Shown here in pieces: positions 1-6,609 of a stretch of DNA of 11,086 nt. The stretch is taken from NCBI GenBank assembly GCA_038747915.1, contig JBCDJJ010000101.1:1-11086 (forward strand). The letters run 5' to 3'. The position numbers and the translations under genes were made by a program. The notes beneath the pieces were generated by a model that was not told the origin of the DNA, ran no database searches, and saw nothing but the letters and a program-made list of their open reading frames with translations. Numbering within the stretch: position 1 is the first letter of the stretch; every line of letters starts with the position of its first letter. The DNA comes from JBCDAP01 sp038747915. Lineage in GTDB: Bacteria > Planctomycetota > Phycisphaerae > Phycisphaerales > UBA1924.

Positions 1-212
1 CAAGGTCGATCGCCGCGCCCTCATCCCGAGGCCCTGCACCGAGCAGATCGCCGAACTCGTCGTTCAGCGCCAGGGCGAGACATCCGGTGCCGGTGCCGAC
101 ATCCGCGATGCGGATGGGCTCGCCCGCGGGGCGGTTTCGGCCGCGCTGAACGACGAGTTCGGCGATCTGCTCGGTGCAGGGCCTCGGGATGAGGGCGCGG
201 CGATCGACCTTG
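1..212. repeat. Perfect 70-bp inverted repeat (foldback) at the window edge
   Basis: Bases 1-70 are the exact reverse complement of bases 143-212, with a 72-base spacer; identity stops abruptly at 70/71 and 142/143. The 143-212 copy is the true one, because it encodes the conserved PrmC stretch KVDRRALIPRPCTE on the minus strand. The other copy lies flush with the first base of the window. This is the signature of a foldback chimera from amplification or of an assembly end error. A real inversion cannot be fully excluded. Confidence 0.9.
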
Positions 213-490
213 AGCTCGAGCCCGAAGAACGGCCACGTGCCCACGAGGTACTGGATCGGCTCGTGCGCCAGGGCTCGGCGGACCAGATCGCGGAGGGCTG
301 CCCGCTCGGCCTCGCTCGCGGGGCGATCGGCCTCCATGTACAGCCGCATCCGCTCGACGCCGAGCACGTGGGCCAGTAGGAGTTCGGCGGACAGCCGCGG
401 CGCATCGAGTTGGCGTTCACCGAACGCGGTGGCCATCCACCCGAGCAGGCTTCGGGTGGTCCACTGTGTCGGGATAGCTGATCCGCTCAC
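1..490 (-). CDS. prmC: PrmC (HemK) release-factor glutamine N5-methyltransferase, partial (N-terminal part)
   Basis: PrmC methylates the glutamine of the GGQ motif in translation release factors, using S-adenosylmethionine, in the cytoplasm. I translated this minus-strand frame by hand. From GTG at 490 it gives an N-terminal helical domain that opens WTTRSLLGWM, continues APRLSAELLLAHVLG and EPIQYLVGTWPFFGLEL, and then has the hallmark ALIPRPCTEQIAE. The SAM-binding motif I, IADVGTGTGCLAL, ends near position 71. An in-frame TAG lies four codons upstream of the GTG, so the start is well limited; no clear Shine-Dalgarno is visible. Genuine coding sequence stops at about 71. Bases 1-70 keep the frame open but are a reverse copy of 143-212, and the residues they encode (NDEFGDLLGAGPRDEG) do not fit the family. 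The catalytic NPPY motif and the C-terminal half are missing from the window. The usual partner prfA would be expected nearby but cannot be seen. Confidence 0.9.
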   Translation of the reverse strand, partial: MSGSAIPTQWTTRSLLGWMATAFGERQLDAPRLSAELLLAHVLGVERMRLYMEADRPASEAERAALRDLVRRALAHEPIQYLVGTWPFFGLELKVDRRALIPRPCTEQIAELVVQRGRNRPAGEPIRIADVGTGTGCLALALNDEFGDLLGAGPRDEGAAIDL

Positions 491-516
491 CGCGCGAGTC
501 TAGTCGGGATGGTCCG

Positions 517-539
517 TATGATGCGTACCAGACAGGAGG
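517..539 (+). promoter_or_regulatory. Possible -10 box and strong Shine-Dalgarno for the gene at 544
   Basis: TATGAT at 517-522 differs from the TATAAT consensus at one base and sits 21 bases upstream of the ATG at 544. No good -35 is visible at the right spacing (494-499 is GCGAGT). AGGAGG at 534-539 is a full-strength ribosome binding site four bases before the ATG, one of the best in the window, and fixes the start. The 53-bp gap (491-543) must also hold the divergent prmC promoter. Confidence 0.4.
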
Positions 540-543
540 TCAT

Positions 544-1047
544 ATGCCCGCAGGATCGTCGAATACCGCTGGGTTGCCCGCATCACTCGGGGCGTTGCTG
601 GAACGTGCGGCCGAGCTGGCGCGGTCGGAGGATGCCTTCGAGTCGGCCGAGGTCGACGGGGGCGTGCTGCGGGTGACACCCGCGGACTGCGAGCACGAGT
701 GCGACTACCGGGTTGAGGCGGTGGACGGCTCTCTTTTCGCGGGGTGGTACACCCCGGATCGGTACCTGTCACAGTCGGTCGAGGCGGAGCTGGTGTACAC
801 CGGCGATGACTTGGACGACCTGGTCGACGAGGAACTGGCCGACCAGCCCGGGTGGACACTCCCCACACGGTTGGCGCCGTTCGAGCATCTCCGAACCGAA
901 TCGAAGGTCTTCACGTTTCGATCTCGCACACCCTTGGGTGTAGATGCCGGCGACTCGGCGGCGCACGCTGCGTCGCTTATCGCGGCGCTCGTCGCGTACG
1001 ACCTCGCGGTGCGCCAACTCGGCGACATGAAGCCCGACGACGAGTAA
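544..1047 (+). CDS. Hypothetical acidic protein, 167 aa
   Basis: I do not recognise this protein. The start is secure because AGGAGG lies four bases upstream. It is soluble, with no signal peptide or membrane helix. An N-terminal helix (about residues 10-30, ASLGALLERAAELARSE) is followed by a probable beta-rich middle (YRVEAVDGSLFAGWYTP). A strongly acidic segment GDDLDDLVDEELAD lies near residues 88-101. A C-terminal helix (about 137-160) is rich in alanine and ends in an acidic tail. The overall arrangement, helix, then sheet, then long helix, recalls small CesT/YbjN-like alpha-beta folds, but that is only an impression. Codon use matches the neighbours, so it is probably a real chromosomal gene. 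It lies 155 bases upstream of the glycosyltransferase on the same strand, but the structured leader between them suggests separate regulation. Confidence 0.75.
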   Translation: MPAGSSNTAGLPASLGALLERAAELARSEDAFESAEVDGGVLRVTPADCEHECDYRVEAVDGSLFAGWYTPDRYLSQSVEAELVYTGDDLDDLVDEELADQPGWTLPTRLAPFEHLRTESKVFTFRSRTPLGVDAGDSAAHAASLIAALVAYDLAVRQLGDMKPDDE

Positions 1048-1141
1048 TCGGCGCGAGATTCTCGACGGATTTTCCTTGCGTCGTTGAGATCGCTCTGGTA
1101 TTACCCGCGACGCGTCGAGTAGAATGAGCTGGTAGGCGCCG

Positions 1142-1200
1142 TGTGATCTCTAGCCCTTACTAGGGTTTATGCTCTGGGTGTCGGATCACATTGGAGGTGG
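1142..1200 (+). promoter_or_regulatory. Structured leader and ribosome binding site of the glycosyltransferase
   Basis: The 155-base gap 1048-1202 holds no gene. TGTGATC at 1142-1148 is the exact reverse complement of GATCACA at 1184-1190. Inside this pair lies a smaller hairpin, AGCCCT (1152-1157) with AGGGTT (1162-1167), including one G-U pair. The outer stem ends two bases before the Shine-Dalgarno GGAGGTGG (1193-1200), so folding could expose or hide the site. A -10-like TAGAAT at 1120-1125 could start the transcript upstream, but it has no matching -35. No known riboswitch is recognised. Confidence 0.4.
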
Positions 1201-1202
1201 TC

Positions 1203-2639
1203 GTGCGAGTCCTGATGCTAGGTTGGGAATTCCCACCGTTCATCAGCGGTGGTTTGGGTACAGCTTGCTACGGCCTCACGCGCGCGCTCGATGCCCTTGG
1301 TCATGATGTCTTGTTCGTGCTCCCCAAGGCGGTTGATCGCTCCATGAGTTCGCACGTTCGGCTGATGGCGCCGAACGGCGACGAGGGCGATGACATGCCC
1401 GACCTCGTGCGGCTTCCCTCGGGTCAGTATGTGCCCGAAGGCGCGAAGCAGTTCGCGATGGAGGAGTTCGAGCGCGTCCGGTTCCTCGGGATTCCCTCGT
1501 CGGTGACAAGCCCGTACAACGATCAGACCGGGAATCTGGACATCGCCGAGATCCGCTCGCTGCTGCAGCGATCACGCGAGGAGGTGCAGGCCCTGCGTGA
1601 TGCCGGCGTGTGGGTACCGGACGAGTTGGAGTCCCTGCTCGGGGGCGCCGGGGGCGATGCCGACACCGGGGCGCCGGGCGCGGACTACTCCGGTGATGTG
1701 GTGGCTGCCTCGCAGAAGTACGCCCGGCTCGTCGTCCGGCTGTGCCGTCACGCCGAGTTCGACGTGATCCATGCGCACGACTGGATGACCTACCCGGCGG
1801 GCATGGCGCTCGCCGCCGTCACCGGTAAGCCGCTGGTCACCCACATCCATTCGACCGAGTTCGACCGCTCGGGCGAGCATGTGAACCAACCGGTCTACGA
1901 CATCGAGCGGCGCGGCATGCACGCGGCCGTGCGGGTGATCGCGGTGTCGATGTTCACCAAGGGGATCTGCGCCGCGCGGTATGCCGTGCCGAAGCACAAG
2001 GTCGCGGTGATCTACAACGGCATCGAAAAGAAAAACGGCACGGAGCACCCCGAGGTGTTCGGCGGGAGCCGGATCGAGGCGAAGGACAAGGTCGTGCTGT
2101 TCCTCGGGCGGATCACGATGCAGAAGGGTCCCGAGTACTTCGTGCAGGCGGCCAAGCGCGTGCTCGAGAAGCAGCCGAACGTGAAATTCCTGGTCGCCGG
2201 CTCGGGCGACATGGCGCGGCGCATGATCGAGCAGGCCGCGGAGATGGGCATCGGCCACAAGGTGCTGTTCACCGGCTTCCTGCACGGGGCCGACGTTCAG
2301 CGGATCTACCGGATGGCGGACTGCTACGTGATGCCCTCGGTGAGCGAGCCCTTCGGCATCGCCCCGCTCGAAGCGATGGCCAACGGGACGCCCGCGATCA
2401 TCTCCAAGCAGTCGGGCGTGTCCGAGGTGCTCCAGAACGTGCTGAAGGTCGATTTCTGGGACATCGACGAGATGGCCAACAAGATCCTGGCGGTGCTGCG
2501 CCACCCGCCGCTGAGCCAGACCCTCCGCGAGCACGGCACGATGGAGATCCGCGAGCTCACCTGGCGAGGCGCCGCGGAGAAATGCGTCGAGGTCTACAAA
2601 GAAGCGCAGCAATCGATACCGGCGGTGCCGATCGGGTGA
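1203..2639 (+). CDS. Glycosyltransferase, GT4/GT5 glycogen-synthase-like, 478 aa
   Basis: A retaining GT-B glycosyltransferase expected to move a sugar from a nucleotide donor (ADP- or UDP-glucose in the glycogen/starch synthase branch) to a glucan or other glycan in the cytoplasm. From GTG at 1203 it begins MRVLMLGWEFPPFISGGLGT, the N-terminal donor-loop pattern shared with GlgA. VIHAHDWMTYPAG lies at about residues 188-200 and the C-terminal Rossmann domain begins around LFLGRITMQKG (299-309), with the phosphate-binding R and K. The E-x7-E motif is SEPFGIAPLE (E382, E390). A low-complexity linker GGAGGDADTGAPGAD (147-161) interrupts the N-domain. GTG 1203 is preferred over TTG 1191 because GGAGGTGG sits two bases upstream and the protein then starts exactly like its relatives. 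Neighbouring genes do not reveal the acceptor; glycogen synthesis is likely but not proved. Confidence 0.88.
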   Translation: MRVLMLGWEFPPFISGGLGTACYGLTRALDALGHDVLFVLPKAVDRSMSSHVRLMAPNGDEGDDMPDLVRLPSGQYVPEGAKQFAMEEFERVRFLGIPSSVTSPYNDQTGNLDIAEIRSLLQRSREEVQALRDAGVWVPDELESLLGGAGGDADTGAPGADYSGDVVAASQKYARLVVRLCRHAEFDVIHAHDWMTYPAGMALAAVTGKPLVTHIHSTEFDRSGEHVNQPVYDIERRGMHAAVRVIAVSMFTKGICAARYAVPKHKVAVIYNGIEKKNGTEHPEVFGGSRIEAKDKVVLFLGRITMQKGPEYFVQAAKRVLEKQPNVKFLVAGSGDMARRMIEQAAEMGIGHKVLFTGFLHGADVQRIYRMADCYVMPSVSEPFGIAPLEAMANGTPAIISKQSGVSEVLQNVLKVDFWDIDEMANKILAVLRHPPLSQTLREHGTMEIRELTWRGAAEKCVEVYKEAQQSIPAVPIG

Positions 2640-2749
2640 GCCCGCCTCGGTGACGCCCAAGACCGCAGCAGTGGCACAACCGGTGCTGTGGCCCGAGCAA
2701 CGCGAAGACCACGATGTCCTGTCAACACCATGGCGTTCGCGTGGCCTTC

Positions 2750-2766
2750 GGATGCCTGCGGCATCC
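2750..2766. terminator. Short hairpin between convergent genes, possible bidirectional terminator
   Basis: GGATGCC-TGC-GGCATCC makes a perfect 7-bp stem with a 3-base loop. It lies in the 160-base gap (2640-2799) between the ends of the glycosyltransferase and the small membrane protein, where a terminator for both is expected. No T-tract follows on either strand, so intrinsic termination is doubtful. Its arms share the octamer GGCATCCT with the element inside lipB. The rest of the gap shows nothing else. Confidence 0.4.
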
Positions 2767-2799
2767 TCTAAAACACGGCACCCGGTGGCTCGGGAGGCC

Positions 2800-3120
2800 T
2801 TAGAACAACACACCGAATCGAGGACGGTGCCCCGACGACCAGCGCCAGACTCGAGCACCGAGCACGCCGAGCATCGCCATCGAACCGGCCCACGCGACCT
2901 GGTGTGGCCAGGTGCCGGGTGACGCCAGGACCGAGGCGATCGCCAGCGACCCCCCCACCACCACAATGAACGTGAAGGCCGCGGTGGCCAGCATCAGTCG
3001 ATCCAATGCTCGCGAGCCGGCTCCGAAGAGCACGCGAAGCACCCGCACCACGATGACCAGCGCCACCCAGACGACGACGAGCACGAACAGGATGAGCAGA
3101 CTGGCGGAGGTGGAAGACAC
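2800..3120 (-). CDS. Small hypothetical membrane protein, 106 aa
   Basis: Not recognised. The first membrane helix is clear (about residues 8-30, rich in V, L and I); a second covers about 44-67 and a weaker third about 73-90. The short C-terminal tail carries basic residues (RVWRWSSGHRPR), suggesting a cytoplasmic end. The likely start is GTG at 3120; no convincing Shine-Dalgarno is visible. It ends TTC-TAA at 2800. It is divergent to lipB with only 36 bases between starts, and convergent to the glycosyltransferase, so it is probably a single-gene unit. Support is hydrophobic pattern and a fit between neighbours, not homology. Confidence 0.6.
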   Translation of the reverse strand: MSSTSASLLILFVLVVVWVALVIVVRVLRVLFGAGSRALDRLMLATAAFTFIVVVGGSLAIASVLASPGTWPHQVAWAGSMAMLGVLGARVWRWSSGHRPRFGVLF

Positions 3121-3156
3121 TTCGAAGCGTAGTCAGGGCCATATGGTGATGGTGCT

Positions 3157-3915
3157 GTGGATACGCGATTTGATGTCGTCGATCTCGGGCGGATGGCCTA
3201 CGCCGAGGCGCTCGGGGTGCAGATCGAGCAGCACGCACGGATCTTGCGCGAGAGAGCTGGGGCGGTGGCGGAGGCATCCTGCCTCCGCGAACACGAGCCG
3301 CACGATCTTCCGGTGAGACAGGATGCCTCGGGCACCCGACTTGGTGTGCTCATTCTCGTCGAGCACGAACCGGTGATCACGGTGTCGCGGCGCAAGGACG
3401 CTGCATCGCACGTGGTGGCCTCCGCCGGTGCGCTCGAAGCAGCGGGTGTGCGTGTCGAGGCGACCGACCGCGGCGGCGATGTGACCTACCACGGGCCCGG
3501 GCAACTGGTGTGCTACCCGATCGTCGATCTGAACAGGCTCGGGCTCCGCCTCCACGGGTACATGCGGGCCCTCGAGGGGGCCATCATCGAGACCTGCGCC
3601 GCGTTCGGTGTGGAGACGGGTCGCGATGCGGAACGCACCGGTGTGTGGATCGACGGGGCGGATGCGGCCCGCGCGCGGAAGATCGCGGCGCTCGGTGTGC
3701 GGGTGAAGCGCTGGGTCACGATGCACGGGCTCGCGCTCAACGTGACGACCGATCTCTCCCACTTCGATCTGATCGTGCCGTGCGGGATCGCGGACCGCGG
3801 CGTCACCTCGCTCGAGCGAGAACTGGGGCCCGCGTGTCCACCGATGGCGCCCGTGAAACGCGAACTGGTGTCGTCTCTCGAGCGGGCGCTCGCGCCGCAG
3901 AAACTCACCGCCTGA
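3157..3915 (+). CDS. lipB: LipB octanoyltransferase, 252 aa
   Basis: LipB transfers octanoate from octanoyl-ACP to lipoyl domains of the 2-oxoacid dehydrogenases and the glycine cleavage H protein, the first step of lipoate synthesis, in the cytoplasm. The family signature is complete: LVEHEPVITVSRR (67-79), RGGDVTYHGPGQLVCYP (105-121), GVWIDG (162-167), KIAALGVRVKRWVTMHGLALN (175-195) and DLIVPCGI (204-211). By analogy with the E. coli enzyme, K175 and C209 form the catalytic lysine-cysteine pair. GTG 3157 is the likely start, with an in-frame TAG nine codons upstream and only a weak G-rich ribosome site. About 20 residues (roughly 36-58) between the N-terminal helix and LVEHEP appear extra compared with ordinary LipB and coincide with a palindromic element at 3269-3329. 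No lipA is in the window. Confidence 0.95.
   Translation: MDTRFDVVDLGRMAYAEALGVQIEQHARILRERAGAVAEASCLREHEPHDLPVRQDASGTRLGVLILVEHEPVITVSRRKDAASHVVASAGALEAAGVRVEATDRGGDVTYHGPGQLVCYPIVDLNRLGLRLHGYMRALEGAIIETCAAFGVETGRDAERTGVWIDGADAARARKIAALGVRVKRWVTMHGLALNVTTDLSHFDLIVPCGIADRGVTSLERELGPACPPMAPVKRELVSSLERALAPQKLTA
3269..3329. repeat. Palindromic element inside the lipB reading frame
   Basis: CGGAGGCATCCTGCCTCCG at 3269-3287 is a hairpin with an 8-bp stem and a 3-base loop. Part of it, GAGGCATCCTG (3271-3281), is also the exact reverse complement of CAGGATGCCTC at 3319-3329, so either of two folds can form. The segment encodes about residues 38-58 of LipB, which look like an insertion relative to the family. 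I infer a small palindromic insertion that kept the frame open, similar in concept to the Rickettsia palindromic elements. No relation to that family is shown. Confidence 0.55.
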
Positions 3916-3927
3916 TGCGCGAGCCGC

Positions 3928-3960
3928 GGCGTGTCGCCGCGGAAGGCGGGGCGACACGCT
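3928..3960. terminator. Stem-loop between convergent lipB and the phosphatase gene
   Basis: GCGTGTCGCC (3929-3938) pairs exactly with GGCGACACGC (3950-3959), plus one outer G-U pair, around an 11-base loop. It lies 13 bases after the lipB stop, in the 112-base gap to the end of the convergent phosphatase gene. The position suits a terminator, but there is no T-tract on either strand, so factor-dependent termination or simple 3'-end protection is as likely. Confidence 0.5.
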
Positions 3961-4027
3961 CGAAACCCTCGAATGGCACGAGAGGTCCGGGGGTGTTCCG
4001 TCCCGGCACGGGCCGGCTCACCAGCAC

Positions 4028-5497
4028 TCAGAGCGCCCTCGCCGGTGGGAGATCGAGCAGGCCGGCCACCACGTCGTGCGTGTCGGTGAGGTGGCCGAAT
4101 GTGGGTAGTTGATCGGCGCCCGGGCCGATCGCGGTCTGCACCACGTACTCGGCGGTGTGGTTCCCCGACACGAAGTTGATGCCCGTGTGGTTCGAGAGGA
4201 GCGAGGCCAGCACGAGGGGCGGGGCATCACGGAGGTCGGCCGGGGCGACGGGCTGGCCCCCGAGCGCTCGGCCGAGGGTGGCCAGTTCCTCGCGGGCGAG
4301 TTCGATACCGGTGGCACGACGGATCAGCGCACCCGCCTGCACCACGCGCTCGGGCGCGAACCTTCCATCCGGTCCCTTGAGTTCCTCCATGAGCCACTCG
4401 AAGGATCGCTCGGCGGTCATCGCGCGTGTGAGCCCCTCGAGGCCCCGCTCGTGGTAGACCGTGAGGCTCGGCGACGCGTTGCCGTGGTCGGTGGTCACGA
4501 TGAGCAGTGTGTCGTCGCGGCCGCTCATCCAGTCGAGGACAGCACCGATGGTCTCGTCGAACACGAGTTGATCGCGAACGACGCTGCCGATGTCGTTCAC
4601 GTGCGCCGCGTGATCGACGCGGGCGGCCTCGATCTGCAGCAGGAAACCTCTATCCGTGCGCTCGACGGTGTGCCCGAGCCGGGCGAGCGCCGCCCGGCTC
4701 ATCTCAGCCAGCGACGGCTCGGCGGTGAGCGAGCGGTCGAGCTCGTACGCCATGTGCGACTCGGAGAACACACCGATCATCGGCCCCTCCGACTCGGCAT
4801 TGAAGGCAGCGAGCTGCGAGGCATCGCGGAGCACGCTTGCGCCCAGGCCGAATTGATCGAGCAGCTTCGGTGTGAGATACCCCCCACCGCCGCCGAGCAT
4901 CACATCGCACCCGCGCTCGAGCATCTGTGTGGCGATCTCGCGCTCGGCGTTGCGATTGCGGTGGTTCACGAGGAAGCCTGCCGGCGTGGCGTGAGTCAGC
5001 CGTGCAGTCGAGACCAGGCCGCGAGCGAGGCCACGCTCATCGCACCGAGAGAAGATCGGCTCGTAGGCCACATCGTTGGTATCGATGTTGAGACGGCGGA
5101 GGAGGTATCTCCGGCCGGTCGACCACGCGGACGACGCGGCTGCCGAGTCGGTCACCTCCGAGCGGTCGGCGTAGGTCGAGACGAGCCCGGTGGTCGAGGC
5201 CGGGTCGGCCATGAGCGTCATCCACCGGGACGGCGCGCCGTCATGCTCGATCTCATGCACCCGGTCAGCGAGCTGGAGCGCACCGATCGACATGCCATCG
5301 GACACCATGAAAATCACGTTGCGCGGCGAACCCGTCGGGCGAGGCTTGGGCCCCTCGGCGTGTGCCTTGCCCCCGAGCGCGAGACCGAGCGCTCCGGCAG
5401 CGGCGGCGCCGACGAACGCGCGGCGATCAAGGGCGAGCGGGGCAGACGCACCTTCCGCGTCACGGGCACCAGGATGGTCGGTGGGCATCTCGCTCAT
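4028..5497 (-). CDS. PhoA-family alkaline phosphatase with Tat signal, 489 aa
   Basis: A metal-dependent phosphomonoesterase predicted to act in the periplasm and release inorganic phosphate. The N terminus carries a twin-arginine signal, LDRRAFVGAAAAGALGLAL, with likely cleavage after AHA (about residue 47). Conserved residues follow in family order: metal-binding D67 in FMVSDGMS; nucleophile S118 in EVTDSAAA; H169 in LTHATPAGF; E290, D295, H296 and H299 in QIEAARVDHAAHVND; D337-H338 in TTDHGN; and the final metal histidine H447 in GNHTAEYV. The start is uncertain. ATG 5497 gives a 24-residue N-region before the twin arginines. ATG 5488 is an alternative, and a longer frame runs to ATG 5557, directly abutting the stop of the upstream barrel gene. 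A GAGAGAG stretch lies just before 5497. It is probably last in a uppP-barrel-phosphatase run. The substrate is not determined by the sequence. Confidence 0.9.
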   Translation of the reverse strand: MSEMPTDHPGARDAEGASAPLALDRRAFVGAAAAGALGLALGGKAHAEGPKPRPTGSPRNVIFMVSDGMSIGALQLADRVHEIEHDGAPSRWMTLMADPASTTGLVSTYADRSEVTDSAAASSAWSTGRRYLLRRLNIDTNDVAYEPIFSRCDERGLARGLVSTARLTHATPAGFLVNHRNRNAEREIATQMLERGCDVMLGGGGGYLTPKLLDQFGLGASVLRDASQLAAFNAESEGPMIGVFSESHMAYELDRSLTAEPSLAEMSRAALARLGHTVERTDRGFLLQIEAARVDHAAHVNDIGSVVRDQLVFDETIGAVLDWMSGRDDTLLIVTTDHGNASPSLTVYHERGLEGLTRAMTAERSFEWLMEELKGPDGRFAPERVVQAGALIRRATGIELAREELATLGRALGGQPVAPADLRDAPPLVLASLLSNHTGINFVSGNHTAEYVVQTAIGPGADQLPTFGHLTDTHDVVAGLLDLPPARAL

Positions 5498-5557
5498 CTC
5501 TCTCAGTGCGTGTTGACGGTCCGATTCGCGATCGAGGGACGAGCAAGTCCCCCTCAT

Positions 5558-6526
5558 TTAGAAACGATATCGCAGCGAGACACCAAGGTAGCCGGTGGGG
5601 TCTGACTCCAGCTCACGAAAGTCGTCGCCGTCCCGATCCAAGATCTCGAACTCCTGGTAGACCACCGCGCCCGCGTCGATCGACAGCGAGAGGCCCGGCA
5701 ACGCGTTCGGCTCGATACGGAACCCACCGCCGACCAAGACCGCGCGATCGCGGACGATGCCCTCGGGCAACGGGCCGTCATCGTCCAGCACGAACTCGCG
5801 GCGATCGAACCCGCCCGCGGCGTAGATCGAGAACTGCTCGTCGATGTCGTAGATCAACTCGAGACCCAGACCCTCCGTCTGCAGTGTCCACCGGTCGGTG
5901 ATGTCCCACTTCACGTACACATACGGCACGATCAGCGGGTCGTCCTCGATGCGAGAACTCACCACCACGCCACCGCCGAGGGTCAGGCTTGGACTGAAGT
6001 TATAGAGCACACCAGCAACACCACCGCCCTGGAGGCCATCACCGAAGTCGGCATCCTCCTCGAACCCCGAGCCGATGAACCCGGTCACGAGGGCGCTCCA
6101 GGTGTCGTCGAAGCGGTAAAAGCCACCGACGTTGAAACGAATCGCGTAGACATCATCAAAGGGGTTTGCGGTGCCGGGGATGAGCGTGCTCGCGTCATCG
6201 AAGTCGTAGTTGCTGATCTCGCCCTCGACGCCGAAATTAAGCCGGAGATTTTGGGTGGCCGCGTAGTCGAAGCGGATGGCGATGGGGTGCGAGGTCACGC
6301 TGTAGTTGCCGGACGACGCGTCGAGGTCCGCTGTGAACCGGGTCAGCGGCCGGTACGAGACCGAGAGCGAGAACTTGTCGGGTCGGCGCGCCGCCTCCTC
6401 TGCGGGCTCTTCGAACGCAAACGGGGCCGGCTGGGATGAGTCCGGGCCTGTGGGCTGGGCGGTGGCCACCGGCGTCGCGAGGAGAGCGAGCATGGGGGCA
6501 ACGAGAAGCGGTGCGATGCGGTGCAT
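5558..6526 (-). CDS. Outer-membrane beta-barrel protein, 322 aa
   Basis: A secreted protein with a Sec signal peptide, MHRIAPLLVAPMLALL..., cleaved near ATAQ (about residue 24). A proline- and glutamate-rich linker follows (about 25-50). The rest alternates hydrophobic and polar residues as in barrel strands, for example FSLSVSYRPLTRF, IRFNVGGFYRFDD and LTLGGGVVVSSRI. It ends GVSLRYRF; a C-terminal phenylalanine is the usual signal for the BAM assembly machinery. The pattern resembles DUF6268-type barrels of planctomycetes, but I cannot confirm that. The frame is open further upstream to 6784, but ATG 6526 is chosen because it starts the signal peptide and has GGAG seven bases before it. It lies 83 bases after uppP and 60 bases before the chosen phosphatase start. 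The cargo or role is unknown. Confidence 0.82.
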   Translation of the reverse strand: MHRIAPLLVAPMLALLATPVATAQPTGPDSSQPAPFAFEEPAEEAARRPDKFSLSVSYRPLTRFTADLDASSGNYSVTSHPIAIRFDYAATQNLRLNFGVEGEISNYDFDDASTLIPGTANPFDDVYAIRFNVGGFYRFDDTWSALVTGFIGSGFEEDADFGDGLQGGGVAGVLYNFSPSLTLGGGVVVSSRIEDDPLIVPYVYVKWDITDRWTLQTEGLGLELIYDIDEQFSIYAAGGFDRREFVLDDDGPLPEGIVRDRAVLVGGGFRIEPNALPGLSLSIDAGAVVYQEFEILDRDGDDFRELESDPTGYLGVSLRYRF

Positions 6527-6609
6527 TGGGGTTCTCCGGTGGTGAGTGTTCACCAACTTCGTCACAGTATCGGCGATCCGATGCAGCGGCGGCGAAGAGT
6601 TCGGCGGGA
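6527..6609 (-). promoter_or_regulatory. Gap between uppP and barrel gene, with two small palindromes
   Basis: TGGTGA (6540-6545) and TCACCA (6550-6555) form a 6-bp stem with a 4-base loop, three bases upstream of the barrel gene's Shine-Dalgarno (GGAG, minus strand, 6537-6534). A second palindrome, ATCGG-CGAT-CCGAT, spans 6569-6582. The first could affect translation as RNA; either could be a protein site. No promoter with two good boxes is visible, so read-through from uppP is possible. Confidence 0.3.

Noticed and set aside
1..70. A novel PrmC C-terminal extension or fusion
   Set aside because: The residues encoded here are simply the reverse complement of the gene's own bases 143-212.
1142..1190. 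CRP-like site TGTGA...TCACA
   Set aside because: The half sites are about 38 bases apart, whereas CRP needs a 6-base spacer; RNA pairing is the better explanation.
1572..2966. 464-codon open frame on the minus strand across the glycosyltransferase
   Set aside because: It mirrors the well-supported glycosyltransferase and runs on into the neighbouring gap. Its His/Arg/Asp-rich translation is typical of an antisense shadow.
3928..3960. Classical intrinsic terminator
   Set aside because: The stem is good, but no T-tract follows on either strand, so it is kept only as a probable 3'-end structure.
4109..5605. 498-codon open frame on the plus strand across the phosphatase gene
   Set aside because: It is fully antisense to a gene with complete catalytic motifs. 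High-GC codon bias keeps opposite frames open, and the translation is rich in R, G, E and H with no recognisable domain.
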